64,000 bases of DNA from Imperialibacter sp040222385 (GTDB taxonomy: Bacteria; Bacteroidota; Bacteroidia; Cytophagales; Cyclobacteriaceae): assembly GCF_040222385.1 (NCBI RefSeq), contig NZ_JAVKDF010000017.1, forward strand, positions 124,001 through 188,000. Reading direction: 5' to 3'. Below are positions 44,679 to 54,517 of this stretch, piece by piece (the first letter of the stretch is position 1; each line of letters opens with the position of its first letter). The notes under the pieces are model-generated. The model saw only the letters and a list, made by a program, of their open reading frames with translations, did no database searches and was not told where the DNA came from. The position numbers were made by a program, and so were the translations under genes.

Positions 44679-45741
44679 TCCAGTATTCGGGTTCCTCGGC
44701 TGTCGTATTTGGATAAAAAAGGCATGTGTCGGGATAATTGGTGTCCGAATCAATCCGCTCAGGGAAATCGGTTGGGTGTATAAATCTCGAAATTGTTTTT
44801 ACCTCCGATGCATAGAAATAGCCCAATACCAGCTCGTCTTTGTCTTCCACGTTGTAAACATTGGCTTCTACTGTATTCGGTGTCGAGTCGAATATCCCTC
44901 CCTGCCCATAACGAGAATCATACACCGATTTCCAAAATAAGTAGGCATCCTTGCTCAGCGAATTAATTGTGACCTCCAGATAAATTTTTTCATATAGCAT
45001 TATGCCGACAACGGGCAGAAAGAAGAGGTCGTACTGCGTGACCGAGCTCCCGTTATTGAGCTGGTCGTTAGCAATGGTGAAGTCCGGGACTTTTTCCTCT
45101 ACCCAGCAAACGGAGCAGCAGGCCTTGGGCGTAGCTACCCAACACTCACATCCTTCTGCGTCATAAGCTGTGGCCAATTCAGGGTGCGTAAAAATCTTAT
45201 ATGTGTAATCCCAATTTACTAAATAAGCATTCTCGGTTTCCGGGGGATCGTTGATGAAAGCCTTTGTGTAAAACCCCGTTCTTTCAATTACAGTATTCGC
45301 TTGCGAAATATATTTCTGTGAGGCATACTCAATACCAATACTGTCGATATCCGGCATGGGCAAAAGTTCTACCTGCTCCGACTCGTAGCTCTCACCATTT
45401 TCGAGCACTATCGTTAGCTGGTATTTTTCCCCAACTTGCCCTCTAAAGTTCCCTGACGTGTAATAAACCCCCGTGGTATCCTGGTCTATCAGCCTCACCA
45501 CGCTACCGGTCGAAGTAGTGATAGAGACCTTGGCATTTTGCACCCGCAGCTTAAAAGCGTTTTCCTCATTGCCTATGTTTCGGGTGGTTGTCAAAGTGAC
45601 CGAATACGGACCCGGCTCGGTCGTAATAGCCCCTTCCACCACGAGATAATTGGTTTGTTCCTTAAAAGGATAGTCGTACGGATCAATGCAGCCAGCCAGC
45701 AACATCCACATTATCCACGATAGTCTTTTGACAACCAGCAT
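44671..45741 (-). CDS. DUF4249 lipoprotein (copy 3)
   Basis: 356 aa. Lipobox MLLAGC (Cys18), then IDPYDYPFKEQTNYLVVEG. A Cys-rich segment (EGCECWVATPKACCSVCW) lies near the middle. It starts 2 bp after the TonB receptor stop, so it is tightly coupled to the receptor, and it is the first of the three DUF4249 genes to be translated. Probable surface-exposed partner of that receptor; ligand unknown. Confidence 0.9.
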   Translation of the reverse strand: MLVVKRLSWIMWMLLAGCIDPYDYPFKEQTNYLVVEGAITTEPGPYSVTLTTTRNIGNEENAFKLRVQNAKVSITTSTGSVVRLIDQDTTGVYYTSGNFRGQVGEKYQLTIVLENGESYESEQVELLPMPDIDSIGIEYASQKYISQANTVIERTGFYTKAFINDPPETENAYLVNWDYTYKIFTHPELATAYDAEGCECWVATPKACCSVCWVEEKVPDFTIANDQLNNGSSVTQYDLFFLPVVGIMLYEKIYLEVTINSLSKDAYLFWKSVYDSRYGQGGIFDSTPNTVEANVYNVEDKDELVLGYFYASEVKTISRFIHPTDFPERIDSDTNYPDTCLFYPNTTAEEPEYWNE

Positions 45742-45743
45742 GA

Positions 45744-48434
45744 CTAAAACTTAAAGTTGTAGGTGATGGAAGGAAAGGCGGCACCCAAAATGGCCAGCTT
45801 GTAGGCCGTTGGTCTGGCATCGGCTGTGTCTTTAAAGAAAACGCTGTACGCATTTTTTCTCCCGTACACATTGTAGACAGCGAACGTCCAGCTACTCTCC
45901 CAAAGCTTCTCTATCTTCAGGCTGGTGTCGAGCGTGAAGGCGAGATCGAGCCTGTGGTAGTCGGGAATTCGCCCGTTATTTCTCTCCGTGTAGTTGCCCA
46001 CAAGCACTCCGTCGAAAAGAAAGCCATTTTCAGGAACGGAAAAGGGTCGCCCGGTAGAGTAGGTAAAATTAGAACTGATCGTCCATCTTCTGGTCGCTTT
46101 GTAGCTGCCAGAGAGCGTCAAATCATGGGGCTTGTCATAGTACGAAGGAAACCAGCTGCCCTTGTTGATGGTGGATTCACTGTCGACGCCATCCATCTTC
46201 CTGAGCGTTCTCGAATAGGTGTAGCTAGCCCACCCGTTGAGCTTGCCTTTGCTCCTCTTCACCAGCAGCTCAAGGCCATACGCCATGCCTTTGCCCTGAA
46301 TGAGCTCCGTTTCTAAGGTAGGATTGAGCACCAGATCAGCCCCATCCTTGTAGTCCACCAGATTATCTATGTTCTTAAAGTATACTTCAGCAGAGGTCTC
46401 CCATGTGTTGTCTTCATAGTTTTTGAAGTAGCCGATGCTATATTGGTCAGCTATCAACGGCTTTAAATAATAGTTGCTTCCCATCCAGATGTCATACGGC
46501 GTAATGGCTGTCGTATTCGACACCAGGTGGATATACTGATAAATCCGGTTGTAGCTGGCCTTCAAAGAAGTCTCCTCATCGAGGCTATATCTGAGAGACA
46601 GCCGGGGCTCCAGACCTGAATAGGTTTTGATGGTTTCATTGCCCGAAAACTGAAGAGTATCCGTCAGCGTCGATGTCCTTCCTGGCCTTTCTCCAGCATA
46701 CACAAATACGTCGGCTGGGCCATAGCTGCGATACATGGAATAACGCAGCCCCACCATCACTGACCAGGTCTCGTTCAGGTTAATTTCGTCGTTTGCATAC
46801 AAAAAACTTTCCTGGCTTTGCTGCTCCGGCAAAGCAACAGGAGTAATCTGCGTGTCAGCATTTATGCCACTTCGATGGCCTGGCTTGAAATCATAAAAAG
46901 TGGTGCCGCCTCCAAATTGAAGCGTCTGCCTTTCGGTGTACTTGGTTACATCAGCCTTTACATCAAGCTGCCCCACGCCACTCGAAACCTTGTAGGGGTC
47001 AGTCAGCTGAAGATCTCCCAATTGGTATTGATAGTCGCTGTAAGCCACCGATAAGCCGCCAAGCAAATTTTCCGAAAACACATATCCCAACTCCGCTGAA
47101 CCGAGTCCGTTCTGATAGTCGAACGACGACTCGTTAGCAATGGTAAAATTGTCTTTGCTTACATAGCCTGAGGCCTTTAACGACAGGCGATCAGTCAGCG
47201 AAAAGTCCAGCTTGCCCGACAAGTCCCAGAAGCCAGCTTTGTTCCCAACAAGCTCCTCCACTTTTATGAAAGTATCGAAAAGATAGTTGACATAAGACTT
47301 ACGGGCCGCCACAATAAAGCTACTCTTGCCTTCTTTGATTGGCCCTTCAACCATTAGTCGGCTTGCCACCAAACCGATCCCCCCTTGCGAGCCAAATTTC
47401 TCCTTGCTGCCCGACTTTTGCTTTACCTCCACCACCGACGAAGCCCTGCTGCCAAGGTTGGCAGGAATACCCGCCTTGTAAATAGTCACATCATCAGTCG
47501 CATCAGGGCTGAAAATGGAAAAGAAGCCAAAAAGATGAGAAGTGTTGTACACAGGGGCTTTGTCAAGCAAAATGAGATTTTGATCGGCCGTACCGCCCCG
47601 CACATTGAGCCCGGTGGTGCCTTCACCAACGGTACTCACACCTGGCAGTAGCGTGAGAGATTTAATAATATCGACCTCTCCCAAAAATGCTGGTAGTTTT
47701 TTCACATCTTCCACCTGTAGCTGCACAGTGCCCATCTGAATACCCTTCACGTTGATATCAGGAGCTTGGCCTGCAATGGTAACGCCTTCCAGCTGTATCG
47801 TCTTTTCATAAAGATCCAACTGAAACTCCCCAGGGCCAAAAACAAACATCCGCTTGGCCTCCTGCTGGAGGGTTACGTGACTCACTCTCACATGATAGTC
47901 ACCAGGCAAAAGCTGGAGGCTAAACCTTCCCGCAGCATTCGTCACTGTTCCACTGGCCAGCTCATCCACATAAACACTGGCTCCAAGAAGCGGCTCGTTG
48001 GTTTGACCATTTCGAATGGTGCCTCTCACAGAAACGGCGGTACCCGAAACAGCATTTGTAGAGTCGCCAACGACGATAAAGTCGGTGTCCTTGAGCCCTG
48101 CCAGATTCAGCGTAGAAAGCAGGTCGCTCCTGAGATAGAGGACTACATTGTAGGCGTCATAAAAATGATAGTTGAGTCTTGTGTTCGCTGTCCAGTCTTC
48201 CAAAGCCGACCGTAGCGAGGCACCGGAGTACTCGCCAGAAACACGCACATTTCCAAGCCACGCAGGGTCGTAGAAAAACTTAACAGATGAATTTTCTTCA
48301 ATTTGACTGAGCACGTCCGTCAGTAATTCGTTGTCAAATTTTTCATCAATCCTTACGTCGGAAATCTGCTGCCCAAACGAATAAAAAGATGAAAAAATGA
48401 ATACGGTTAGCGTTAGTAGTAGAAATCGTAGCAT
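45744..48434 (-). CDS. TonB-dependent receptor with STN and carboxypeptidase-like domains
   Basis: 896 aa from the ATG at 48434, which gives the signal peptide MLRFLLLTLTVFIFSSFYSF; a TTG at 48461 would add nine residues. Domain order: STN secretin/TonB short domain (about 30-110), CarboxypepD_reg-like beta-sandwich (about 135-220, VRGTIRNGQTNEPLLGASVY), plug (about 230-340, TTGLNVRGGTADQNLILLD and PVYNTSHLFG), then the 22-strand barrel ending in ITYNFKF. The STN domain usually signals to an anti-sigma factor, but none is in this window. It imports an unidentified substrate across the outer membrane with the DUF4249 lipoproteins downstream. Confidence 0.94.
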   Translation of the reverse strand: MLRFLLLTLTVFIFSSFYSFGQQISDVRIDEKFDNELLTDVLSQIEENSSVKFFYDPAWLGNVRVSGEYSGASLRSALEDWTANTRLNYHFYDAYNVVLYLRSDLLSTLNLAGLKDTDFIVVGDSTNAVSGTAVSVRGTIRNGQTNEPLLGASVYVDELASGTVTNAAGRFSLQLLPGDYHVRVSHVTLQQEAKRMFVFGPGEFQLDLYEKTIQLEGVTIAGQAPDINVKGIQMGTVQLQVEDVKKLPAFLGEVDIIKSLTLLPGVSTVGEGTTGLNVRGGTADQNLILLDKAPVYNTSHLFGFFSIFSPDATDDVTIYKAGIPANLGSRASSVVEVKQKSGSKEKFGSQGGIGLVASRLMVEGPIKEGKSSFIVAARKSYVNYLFDTFIKVEELVGNKAGFWDLSGKLDFSLTDRLSLKASGYVSKDNFTIANESSFDYQNGLGSAELGYVFSENLLGGLSVAYSDYQYQLGDLQLTDPYKVSSGVGQLDVKADVTKYTERQTLQFGGGTTFYDFKPGHRSGINADTQITPVALPEQQSQESFLYANDEINLNETWSVMVGLRYSMYRSYGPADVFVYAGERPGRTSTLTDTLQFSGNETIKTYSGLEPRLSLRYSLDEETSLKASYNRIYQYIHLVSNTTAITPYDIWMGSNYYLKPLIADQYSIGYFKNYEDNTWETSAEVYFKNIDNLVDYKDGADLVLNPTLETELIQGKGMAYGLELLVKRSKGKLNGWASYTYSRTLRKMDGVDSESTINKGSWFPSYYDKPHDLTLSGSYKATRRWTISSNFTYSTGRPFSVPENGFLFDGVLVGNYTERNNGRIPDYHRLDLAFTLDTSLKIEKLWESSWTFAVYNVYGRKNAYSVFFKDTADARPTAYKLAILGAAFPSITYNFKF

Positions 48435-48492
48435 CCAATTATAATTACCCTTTCTGAACAAACCTGCACACCTAGTCCCTTACTAGGCATAA

Positions 48493-49038
48493 TCAATTGC
48501 CGCTTCGCATCATCCTCGGGTCTCTTACCCTTTGCGCTTTAAGGAATAACACCAACGTCCCAACAAGTTCTTCAAAATCATCAAATTCCCGGTTATCTCC
48601 AAGATCGATATTCCAGTCGTCGGCAAGAAAATCGAAAAGCCTGGAAGGCAATCCGTCCAAATACTCACCAACGGTGCTATTGAAATAAAGCTCGCCAACC
48701 GGTACTTTGTAAATACCTGAAATGGCGTTAGCTAAGCTGATAAGAATGTCGTTCGGAGTAAACTTATTTCTGTAGAAATCAATACGGCGTTCAAATTCAA
48801 TGGTGCCTCTTTCGAAAATAGTGAACTGAGTAGCCATGCCAAGCTCATCAAAAGTATAGCGGCAATGGTGCCGCAGGGCACCAAGTTTGAATCCGTAGGA
48901 TTTAGCAAACAATGATCTGCTGGAGTAGACTTTAATTATCCTAAGCTGCTGATAATCGACTTCTCCCAGGCCTTTATCAAAAAAGCCTCGGTGAAAAGAG
49001 CTGTTAAGTACTCGATCCGGAAGATCCGGTAGTGCCAT
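48493..49038 (-). CDS. Hypothetical protein upstream of the TonB receptor
   Basis: 181 aa, no signal peptide or membrane segment; I do not recognise the family. It is rich in Phe, Arg and Asp, with VPVGELYFNSTVGEYLDGLP and an acidic C-terminal part (DNREFDDFEELVG). It ends 58 bp before the receptor start, with a 6-bp hairpin (48471-48487) in the gap, so it could be co-transcribed. Coding is supported by length and by the lack of a competing frame. Confidence 0.6.
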   Translation of the reverse strand: MALPDLPDRVLNSSFHRGFFDKGLGEVDYQQLRIIKVYSSRSLFAKSYGFKLGALRHHCRYTFDELGMATQFTIFERGTIEFERRIDFYRNKFTPNDILISLANAISGIYKVPVGELYFNSTVGEYLDGLPSRLFDFLADDWNIDLGDNREFDDFEELVGTLVLFLKAQRVRDPRMMRSGN

Positions 49039-49194
49039 GGCATAAAATTATGTTCCATTTTAAAAAAAGGTACACTTATCCTTTGATAGTCCCTAATAGT
49101 TTTCTCCTCTTTCCTTACAAACGAAAAATATTTTATCGCCATCCTCAATTCCCCCTTCCTTTTTATTCTAGATTTACAACAGATTCAGAACTGT

Positions 49195-49524
49195 ATGAGG
49201 TCTGTTTGCGCAACAACAGCTTTAGTTTTAGGTTTTCTGTGCCTGACTTTTGTGGCCAACAAACCCACTTTAGGTGGCAAAACAGAGTTTTCATCTGTTT
49301 CGAAGTTTGTTCAATCAACAATGCTTATTCAAAGCAAGGACGGTTCATTTTTTGTTGCTCCCCATCTCAATCTCCAAAATTCTGTAACTGGTTTCTACAG
49401 TAGATCGTCCGGGCATTTCCAATTGACATCTTTTAAGAGCTTTTTGATTTTACCTGCCGAATATGCCAGCAGCAAAGGGATATTGAATCACCTGCTGAAC
49501 GACTCCCTTACTAAAGCCCCCTAA
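49195..49524 (+). CDS. Small hypothetical secreted protein
   Basis: 109 aa. The N-terminus MRSVCATTALVLGFLCLTFV resembles a signal peptide. The remainder (KFVQSTMLIQSKDGSFFVAP) matches no family I know. Codon use is ordinary. No promoter consensus is visible. It may be a real short exported protein or a chance ORF in the 1-kb zone between the TonB operon and the permease gene. Confidence 0.4.
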   Translation: MRSVCATTALVLGFLCLTFVANKPTLGGKTEFSSVSKFVQSTMLIQSKDGSFFVAPHLNLQNSVTGFYSRSSGHFQLTSFKSFLILPAEYASSKGILNHLLNDSLTKAP

Positions 49525-49592
49525 CGGCTCAGGACGCCCTCAACTCAATAGTTCCCATTTTTCTTTCGAATGAGATTCAAATAGGTGTTCTG

Positions 49593-49997
49593 ATGAAAAG
49601 CCTAAAAAAAGAGTCCTTAATTACCTCACAAAGTGGGCAGCTTGAAAACAATCCAGGTGCCCTGGCCGCAATGTTGCTGCTCGTTTTTACAATTGTTTGG
49701 TTTTCGGGCATTGTGCGGCAAAACTTTTCCGATCAAATGCACTTTGTGGATTCACAATTTGAGCCTATCTGCAAAAAAGGAAATAACAACTCTCTCAGCG
49801 GGCTACACATTGCCACAATTGCTGGTAGCCAGTCATCTTTAATTACTGCAAGTGTTGTCATCAGCAAATTGCCTCCGAGGGCTAAGACAACTCATTGCAG
49901 TGAGCTGTTTTATTACAAGCGACTGCTAGCCCAAAGCCGTTCCGGCATGTCTTTGGCGTCCAGCTTCGGACGCCCCTCACACCTCCTTCGAATTTGA
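49593..49997 (+). CDS. Small hypothetical membrane protein
   Basis: 134 aa with one predicted membrane helix (LAAMLLLVFTIVWFSGIV, about 24-41) and a low-complexity C-terminal part. No family recognised. It follows the 109-aa ORF by 68 bp. Evidence is only the open frame and the helix. Confidence 0.35.
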   Translation: MKSLKKESLITSQSGQLENNPGALAAMLLLVFTIVWFSGIVRQNFSDQMHFVDSQFEPICKKGNNNSLSGLHIATIAGSQSSLITASVVISKLPPRAKTTHCSELFYYKRLLAQSRSGMSLASSFGRPSHLLRI

Positions 49998-50101
49998 AAA
50001 AGAAGAAGTCCTTAAACACACCCCTCAAAAAATCGATTTCTCTTCACACGCAGAGTGGAAAAAAACCTTTGTGTGCGGTCAAAAAAACTTGAATTAAACC
50101 A

Positions 50102-51694
50102 ATGATCAATCAACTATTTGCTCGAAAACCCGCTGAATGGGTAGCAAGTGATATTAAAACAAATCAGCTAAAGAGAGTGCTTAGCCGCTGGAACCTGACA
50201 ACCATGGGCGTTGGTGCCATCATCGGTGCAGGCATATTTGTCATGACCGGGTTGGCGGCCAGAGAATATGCCGGCCCTGCACTCGCTATATCGTTTATTA
50301 TCGCCGGACTTGGTTGCTCCTTTGCAGCCTTGTGCTATGCAGAGTTTGCTTCCATTTATCCGGTGGAAGGTTCGGCCTATTCCTACAGCTATGCCACCAT
50401 TGGCGAGCTATTTGCCTGGATTATAGGCTGGGATTTGATACTAGAATATGCCATGGCCGCTTCAACTGTAGCTGTGGGCTGGTCAGGATACTTCGGGAAA
50501 CTACTAGGCCTTCTGCATATTCACTTACCACTATGGATAAGCAACGATCTGCATACAGCAAGGGCTCTGGTAGCTGAGGCTTCCAATAACGGCACACTGG
50601 CGGCGCTGGAGCAGCACTATACCTCGCTAGCTCTCCCCGAAGTGTTCGGTATTTCTTTAGCAATTAACCTTCCTGCTATTATTATTGTGCTCATCGTTAC
50701 AGCTATCATCACCATTGGGGTGAGAGAAGCAGCTGGTACTAACCTGTGGTTGGTTGCAATCAAGGTCAGTGTGGTGCTTTTCGTTATTGTGGCGGGTGTA
50801 TTCTTCATAGATACCGCTAACTGGAGCCCTTTTATTCCTGCCAGAGGCCTCAACGGAGAGGGTGTAATGGCCTTTGGGCTTGCAGGCATCACAGCTGGTG
50901 CAGCCTATATCTTCTTCGCCTATATTGGCTTCGATGCCGTAGCTACTCAGGCAGCTGAGTCGAAAAACCCGACCAAAGACTTGCCATTTGCAATCATTGC
51001 TTCCCTGGTCATTTGCACCATCCTCTATATTTCCGTTTCTCTTGTTGTCACAGGGATGGTCAACTACACCTTGCTAGATAAAGCTGCACCAGTCGCTGCA
51101 GCATTCATGGGTAGAGGAATGAACTTTGCGGTGTGGATCATCTCAATTGCCGCAGTTGCTGGTCTCACGTCTGTACTGCTGGTAATGACCATGGGCCAAA
51201 CCCGAATACTGATGGCCATGTCAAAGGACGGTCTCCTTCCTGCCAAAATATTCGCATATGTTCATCCCAGACTGAAAACTCCAAGCCGCAGCTCAATACT
51301 AGTAGGCATACTCATTGCCCTGGTGGCAGGCTTTACGCCCATCGACACTATTGCCAAACTGGTCAACATCGGTACTCTATTGGCATTTGTGCTGGTTTGT
51401 ATTTCAGTATGGCGATTGCGGTACACCCAGCCTGATCTGCCGAGGCCGTTTCGGGTAAAAGCACTACCCTTAGTAGCGATTTTGGGAATCGTATTCAACT
51501 TTGGAATGATGCTGAGCCTTGAATGGGAGAACTGGTTGAGGTTGCTTATATGGTTGCTTCTTGGCCTGGCAATCTACTTCTTCTATTCACGCAAGCGCAG
51601 CCTCCTGGGAAAACACTTGAAAGAGGGAAACGAGACCTTTCACCGGATCGGCGAAAAACACGATCATGACAAACCTACCATTGACAACGAATAG
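50102..51694 (+). CDS. APC-family amino acid permease
   Basis: 530 aa, about 12-14 membrane helices. The first helix has the APC signature TTMGVGAIIGAGIFVMTGLA; later GFDAVATQAAESKNPTKDLP is typical of the cationic amino acid transporter/YfnA-like subgroup. It imports amino acids by proton coupling; specificity is unknown. It is the first of three plus-strand genes (permease, NDH-2, PiT) with a 39-bp gap to the second, so an operon is plausible. Confidence 0.93.
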   Translation: MINQLFARKPAEWVASDIKTNQLKRVLSRWNLTTMGVGAIIGAGIFVMTGLAAREYAGPALAISFIIAGLGCSFAALCYAEFASIYPVEGSAYSYSYATIGELFAWIIGWDLILEYAMAASTVAVGWSGYFGKLLGLLHIHLPLWISNDLHTARALVAEASNNGTLAALEQHYTSLALPEVFGISLAINLPAIIIVLIVTAIITIGVREAAGTNLWLVAIKVSVVLFVIVAGVFFIDTANWSPFIPARGLNGEGVMAFGLAGITAGAAYIFFAYIGFDAVATQAAESKNPTKDLPFAIIASLVICTILYISVSLVVTGMVNYTLLDKAAPVAAAFMGRGMNFAVWIISIAAVAGLTSVLLVMTMGQTRILMAMSKDGLLPAKIFAYVHPRLKTPSRSSILVGILIALVAGFTPIDTIAKLVNIGTLLAFVLVCISVWRLRYTQPDLPRPFRVKALPLVAILGIVFNFGMMLSLEWENWLRLLIWLLLGLAIYFFYSRKRSLLGKHLKEGNETFHRIGEKHDHDKPTIDNE

Positions 51695-51733
51695 CAGACA
51701 GCTCAACCTTTATCAACTTCTAAAGTAAACCTT

Positions 51734-53038
51734 ATGAAAATCAATATTCCTGACTCATCTCTTCCCAGAATCGTGATTATCGGAGGAGGGTTTGGCGGTC
51801 TCACACTGGCCATAAAGCTCAAAGGGCAACCTTATCAGGTAGTCCTGCTGGATAAAAATAACTATCATGTGTTTCAGCCACTGCTTTATCAGGTAGCTAC
51901 TGCTCAGCTTGAGCCTTCAAATATTGCTTCGCCCTTCAGGGAGCTTTTTGAGAGTAGCCCGAACCTCTTCTTCCGGATGGCCGAAGTCTCCTGGGTTTCG
52001 GCTGAAACCAAGGTTGTAGAAACCAATATCGGAAACTTATCTTACGACCATCTGGTCATTGCCACCGGCGCCGTCACCAATTTTTTTGGGAATTCCGAAG
52101 TTGAAAAGTATTCACTTGCGATGAAAAACCTCCCAGAGGCTCTCGATCTGCGTAGCGTGTTTCTTCAGAACCTTGAAGAAGCAGTGAATATGGAAACGGG
52201 GGACGACCAGGAAAGTCTATTGGATCTGATCGTGGTTGGCGGCGGCCCCACGGGCGTAGAAACTGCCGGAGCCCTGGCAGAACTCAAGCATCACGTGTAC
52301 CCAAGCGACTACACGGAGCTTGACTTCCGCCGAATGGACATTTACCTGATAGAGGCTGGTGCAAGGCTACTTCCATCGATGTCCGAGAAATCGTCCGAAC
52401 GAACCAAATTGTATTTGGAAAAATTAGGGGTGCAGGTACTTCTGAATACCACCGTAACCAACTACGACGGTCGTTACGCCACTTTGCAAGGCGGCAGAAA
52501 AATTTTGTCTAGCTCCATGATCTGGACCGCCGGTGTAAAGGGTAACCCAGTGGCAGGACTGTTGAAAAGCTCCGTTACCAAAGGCAACCGGCTGACTGTA
52601 GGTCAGTATCTTCAGGTGGTTGGCTACAAAGGCATATTTGCCATTGGGGATGTGGCTGGCGTTTCCACTTTCAAACAGCCAACCCCCCACCCAATGGTTG
52701 CGCCCGTGGCCATGCAGCAAGCAAAGTCGCTGGCAAACAATTTCCGCCGAAGAAGCATCGGGAAAAATCCTATTCCATTTAAGTATGTCGACAAGGGTTC
52801 AATGGCCACTATTGGGAAAAACAAGGCTGTTGTAGACTTCGGCAAAGTCCACTTCAAAGGGATTTTTGCCTGGTTCATTTGGGGCGTGGTGCATATTATG
52901 TCACTCGTCGAATTCAGGAGTCGTTTTGTGGTGTTTTTTAGTTGGGCCTGGTCGTACCTCAGCTCCTCCAAAAGCATCCGGCTGATCATAAGGCCCTATC
53001 AAAAAAGAACGTTACAACAAATCCCAAAAGCAGTATGA
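51734..53038 (+). CDS. ndh: Type II NADH dehydrogenase (NDH-2)
   Basis: 434 aa. FAD-binding GxGxxG in IVIIGGGFGGLTLAIKL; NADH-binding VVGGGPTGVETAGALAEL; quinone-site region FQPLLYQVATAQLEPSNIASP; second FAD motif GIFAIGDVAGV. A C-terminal amphipathic/hydrophobic segment (FAWFIWGVVHIMSL) anchors it to the membrane. It oxidises NADH and reduces menaquinone without proton pumping. Its stop overlaps the PiT start by 4 bp (ATGA). Confidence 0.93.
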   Translation: MKINIPDSSLPRIVIIGGGFGGLTLAIKLKGQPYQVVLLDKNNYHVFQPLLYQVATAQLEPSNIASPFRELFESSPNLFFRMAEVSWVSAETKVVETNIGNLSYDHLVIATGAVTNFFGNSEVEKYSLAMKNLPEALDLRSVFLQNLEEAVNMETGDDQESLLDLIVVGGGPTGVETAGALAELKHHVYPSDYTELDFRRMDIYLIEAGARLLPSMSEKSSERTKLYLEKLGVQVLLNTTVTNYDGRYATLQGGRKILSSSMIWTAGVKGNPVAGLLKSSVTKGNRLTVGQYLQVVGYKGIFAIGDVAGVSTFKQPTPHPMVAPVAMQQAKSLANNFRRRSIGKNPIPFKYVDKGSMATIGKNKAVVDFGKVHFKGIFAWFIWGVVHIMSLVEFRSRFVVFFSWAWSYLSSSKSIRLIIRPYQKRTLQQIPKAV

Positions 53039-54435
53039 TCTTTGGACTGGAAAGTTGGCTGGCTGGCACGCTTTTTCTTTGCCTGCTGGCGGCTATTGTT
53101 TTCGAGTTTATCAACGGCTTTCACGATACCGCCAATGCCGTTGCGACCGTGATCTACACCAATACACTCAAACCCTGGACGGCAGTCGTATGGTCTGGCT
53201 TGTGGAATATTGCCGGCGTGCTCGCAGGAGGTATAGGCGTGGCAATGGGAATTGTGTACCTGCTACCAGTCGAGCTGCTGGTTGATCAGCAGGTCAACCA
53301 CGCCGTTGCCATGATCATCGCCTTGCTTGGTTCTTCTATTGTTTGGAACTTCTCCACCTGGTACCTGGGCATTCCCTGCTCCAGTTCGCACACGCTGGTA
53401 GCTGCCATTCTTGGAGTTGGCGTTGCCCATTCTATTCTACCTGGTGCCAGCGGCACAGCCGTTAACTGGGACAAAGCCATTGAAGTCGGCAGCTCTTTGC
53501 TCATCTCTCCCTTTTTTGGGTTTGCCTTTACAATCCTGCTGATGTTCATTCTTCGTTGGTTTACAAAAGGCAAAAAATTGTTTGAGGAGCCAAAAAAGAA
53601 AGAAGTGCCTCCGCTGTGGATCAGGGCTATTCTTGTTTTTACCTGCACATCGGTTAGTTTCTTTCACGGATCCAACGATGGACAGAAGGGAGTTGGCGTA
53701 ATAATGCTAATATTAATCGGTCTGGTGCCACTACAGTTTGCACTCAACCCCCAAATGAAACTTCCTGATGTTAAAAGTGCCTCAACGCACCTGGCAACAG
53801 AATTGAGCGAAATCGCTGCACAATCATCAGCATCTTCGCCGAGAGCGGCAGAAGCGGCATTGCTCAGCAGTCGGTTTACATTGCTTGCCAGGCAATTGGA
53901 CGACATCCCAAATAATGTTGCAAACTCCAAATTTGAGGTTCGAAAAGTGATAATCACTGAGCGAAGAAATCTGGATAGGTTTGAAAAAAACCACAAATTC
54001 GACCTGACAACGGCACAAAAGAAAAACCTGAGCTTTCACAAAAAAACCATTGTTAGCGCCACCGACTACGTTCCTTTTTGGGTTTTGATTATGGTATCTC
54101 TTTCTTTGGGCACAGGCACCATGATCGGCTGGAAGCGCATCGTAGTTACTATTGGAGAAAAAATCGGGAAGCAGCACCTTACTTATGCACAGGGAGCTTC
54201 AGCCGAAATAGTTGCCGCCAGCACTATAGGTATGTCTACTTTCCTTGGGCTTCCCGTTAGTACTACTCAAGTGCTCAGCTCGGGCATCGCTGGCAGTATG
54301 GTGGCAAGTAAAGGTTTGAAAAATCTGCAAATGGGCACAATTAAGAGCATGGCTATTGCCTGGCTGCTAACGTTTCCGGTTGTATTCATGCTGGCGGGCA
54401 CATTGTTCTATCTTTTCCGATCAATTTGGAGCTAA
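53035..54435 (+). CDS. PiT-family inorganic phosphate transporter
   Basis: 466 aa from the ATG at 53035 (MIFGLESWLAG), overlapping the NDH-2 stop by 4 bp; an upstream in-frame start lies inside NDH-2. PiT signatures are in both halves: GFHDTANAVATVIYTNTL and VSFFHGSNDGQKGVGVIM. Between them and the last helices lies a hydrophilic insert of about 110 residues (about 245-355, Ala/Ser/Lys-rich). It imports phosphate with H+ or Na+. Confidence 0.93.
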   Translation: MIFGLESWLAGTLFLCLLAAIVFEFINGFHDTANAVATVIYTNTLKPWTAVVWSGLWNIAGVLAGGIGVAMGIVYLLPVELLVDQQVNHAVAMIIALLGSSIVWNFSTWYLGIPCSSSHTLVAAILGVGVAHSILPGASGTAVNWDKAIEVGSSLLISPFFGFAFTILLMFILRWFTKGKKLFEEPKKKEVPPLWIRAILVFTCTSVSFFHGSNDGQKGVGVIMLILIGLVPLQFALNPQMKLPDVKSASTHLATELSEIAAQSSASSPRAAEAALLSSRFTLLARQLDDIPNNVANSKFEVRKVIITERRNLDRFEKNHKFDLTTAQKKNLSFHKKTIVSATDYVPFWVLIMVSLSLGTGTMIGWKRIVVTIGEKIGKQHLTYAQGASAEIVAASTIGMSTFLGLPVSTTQVLSSGIAGSMVASKGLKNLQMGTIKSMAIAWLLTFPVVFMLAGTLFYLFRSIWS

Positions 54436-54517
54436 AATGAGCCTGCTATTCTACCGAAGCCTACTAAAACTTGCCGAAATCACTTTGTGTGGACTTTATT
54501 AGGCCAGAATGCCAATT

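Noticed and set aside
48936..49148. 70-codon minus ORF upstream of the 181-aa gene
   Set aside because: It overlaps the start of the 181-aa gene in another frame and has no recognisable features.
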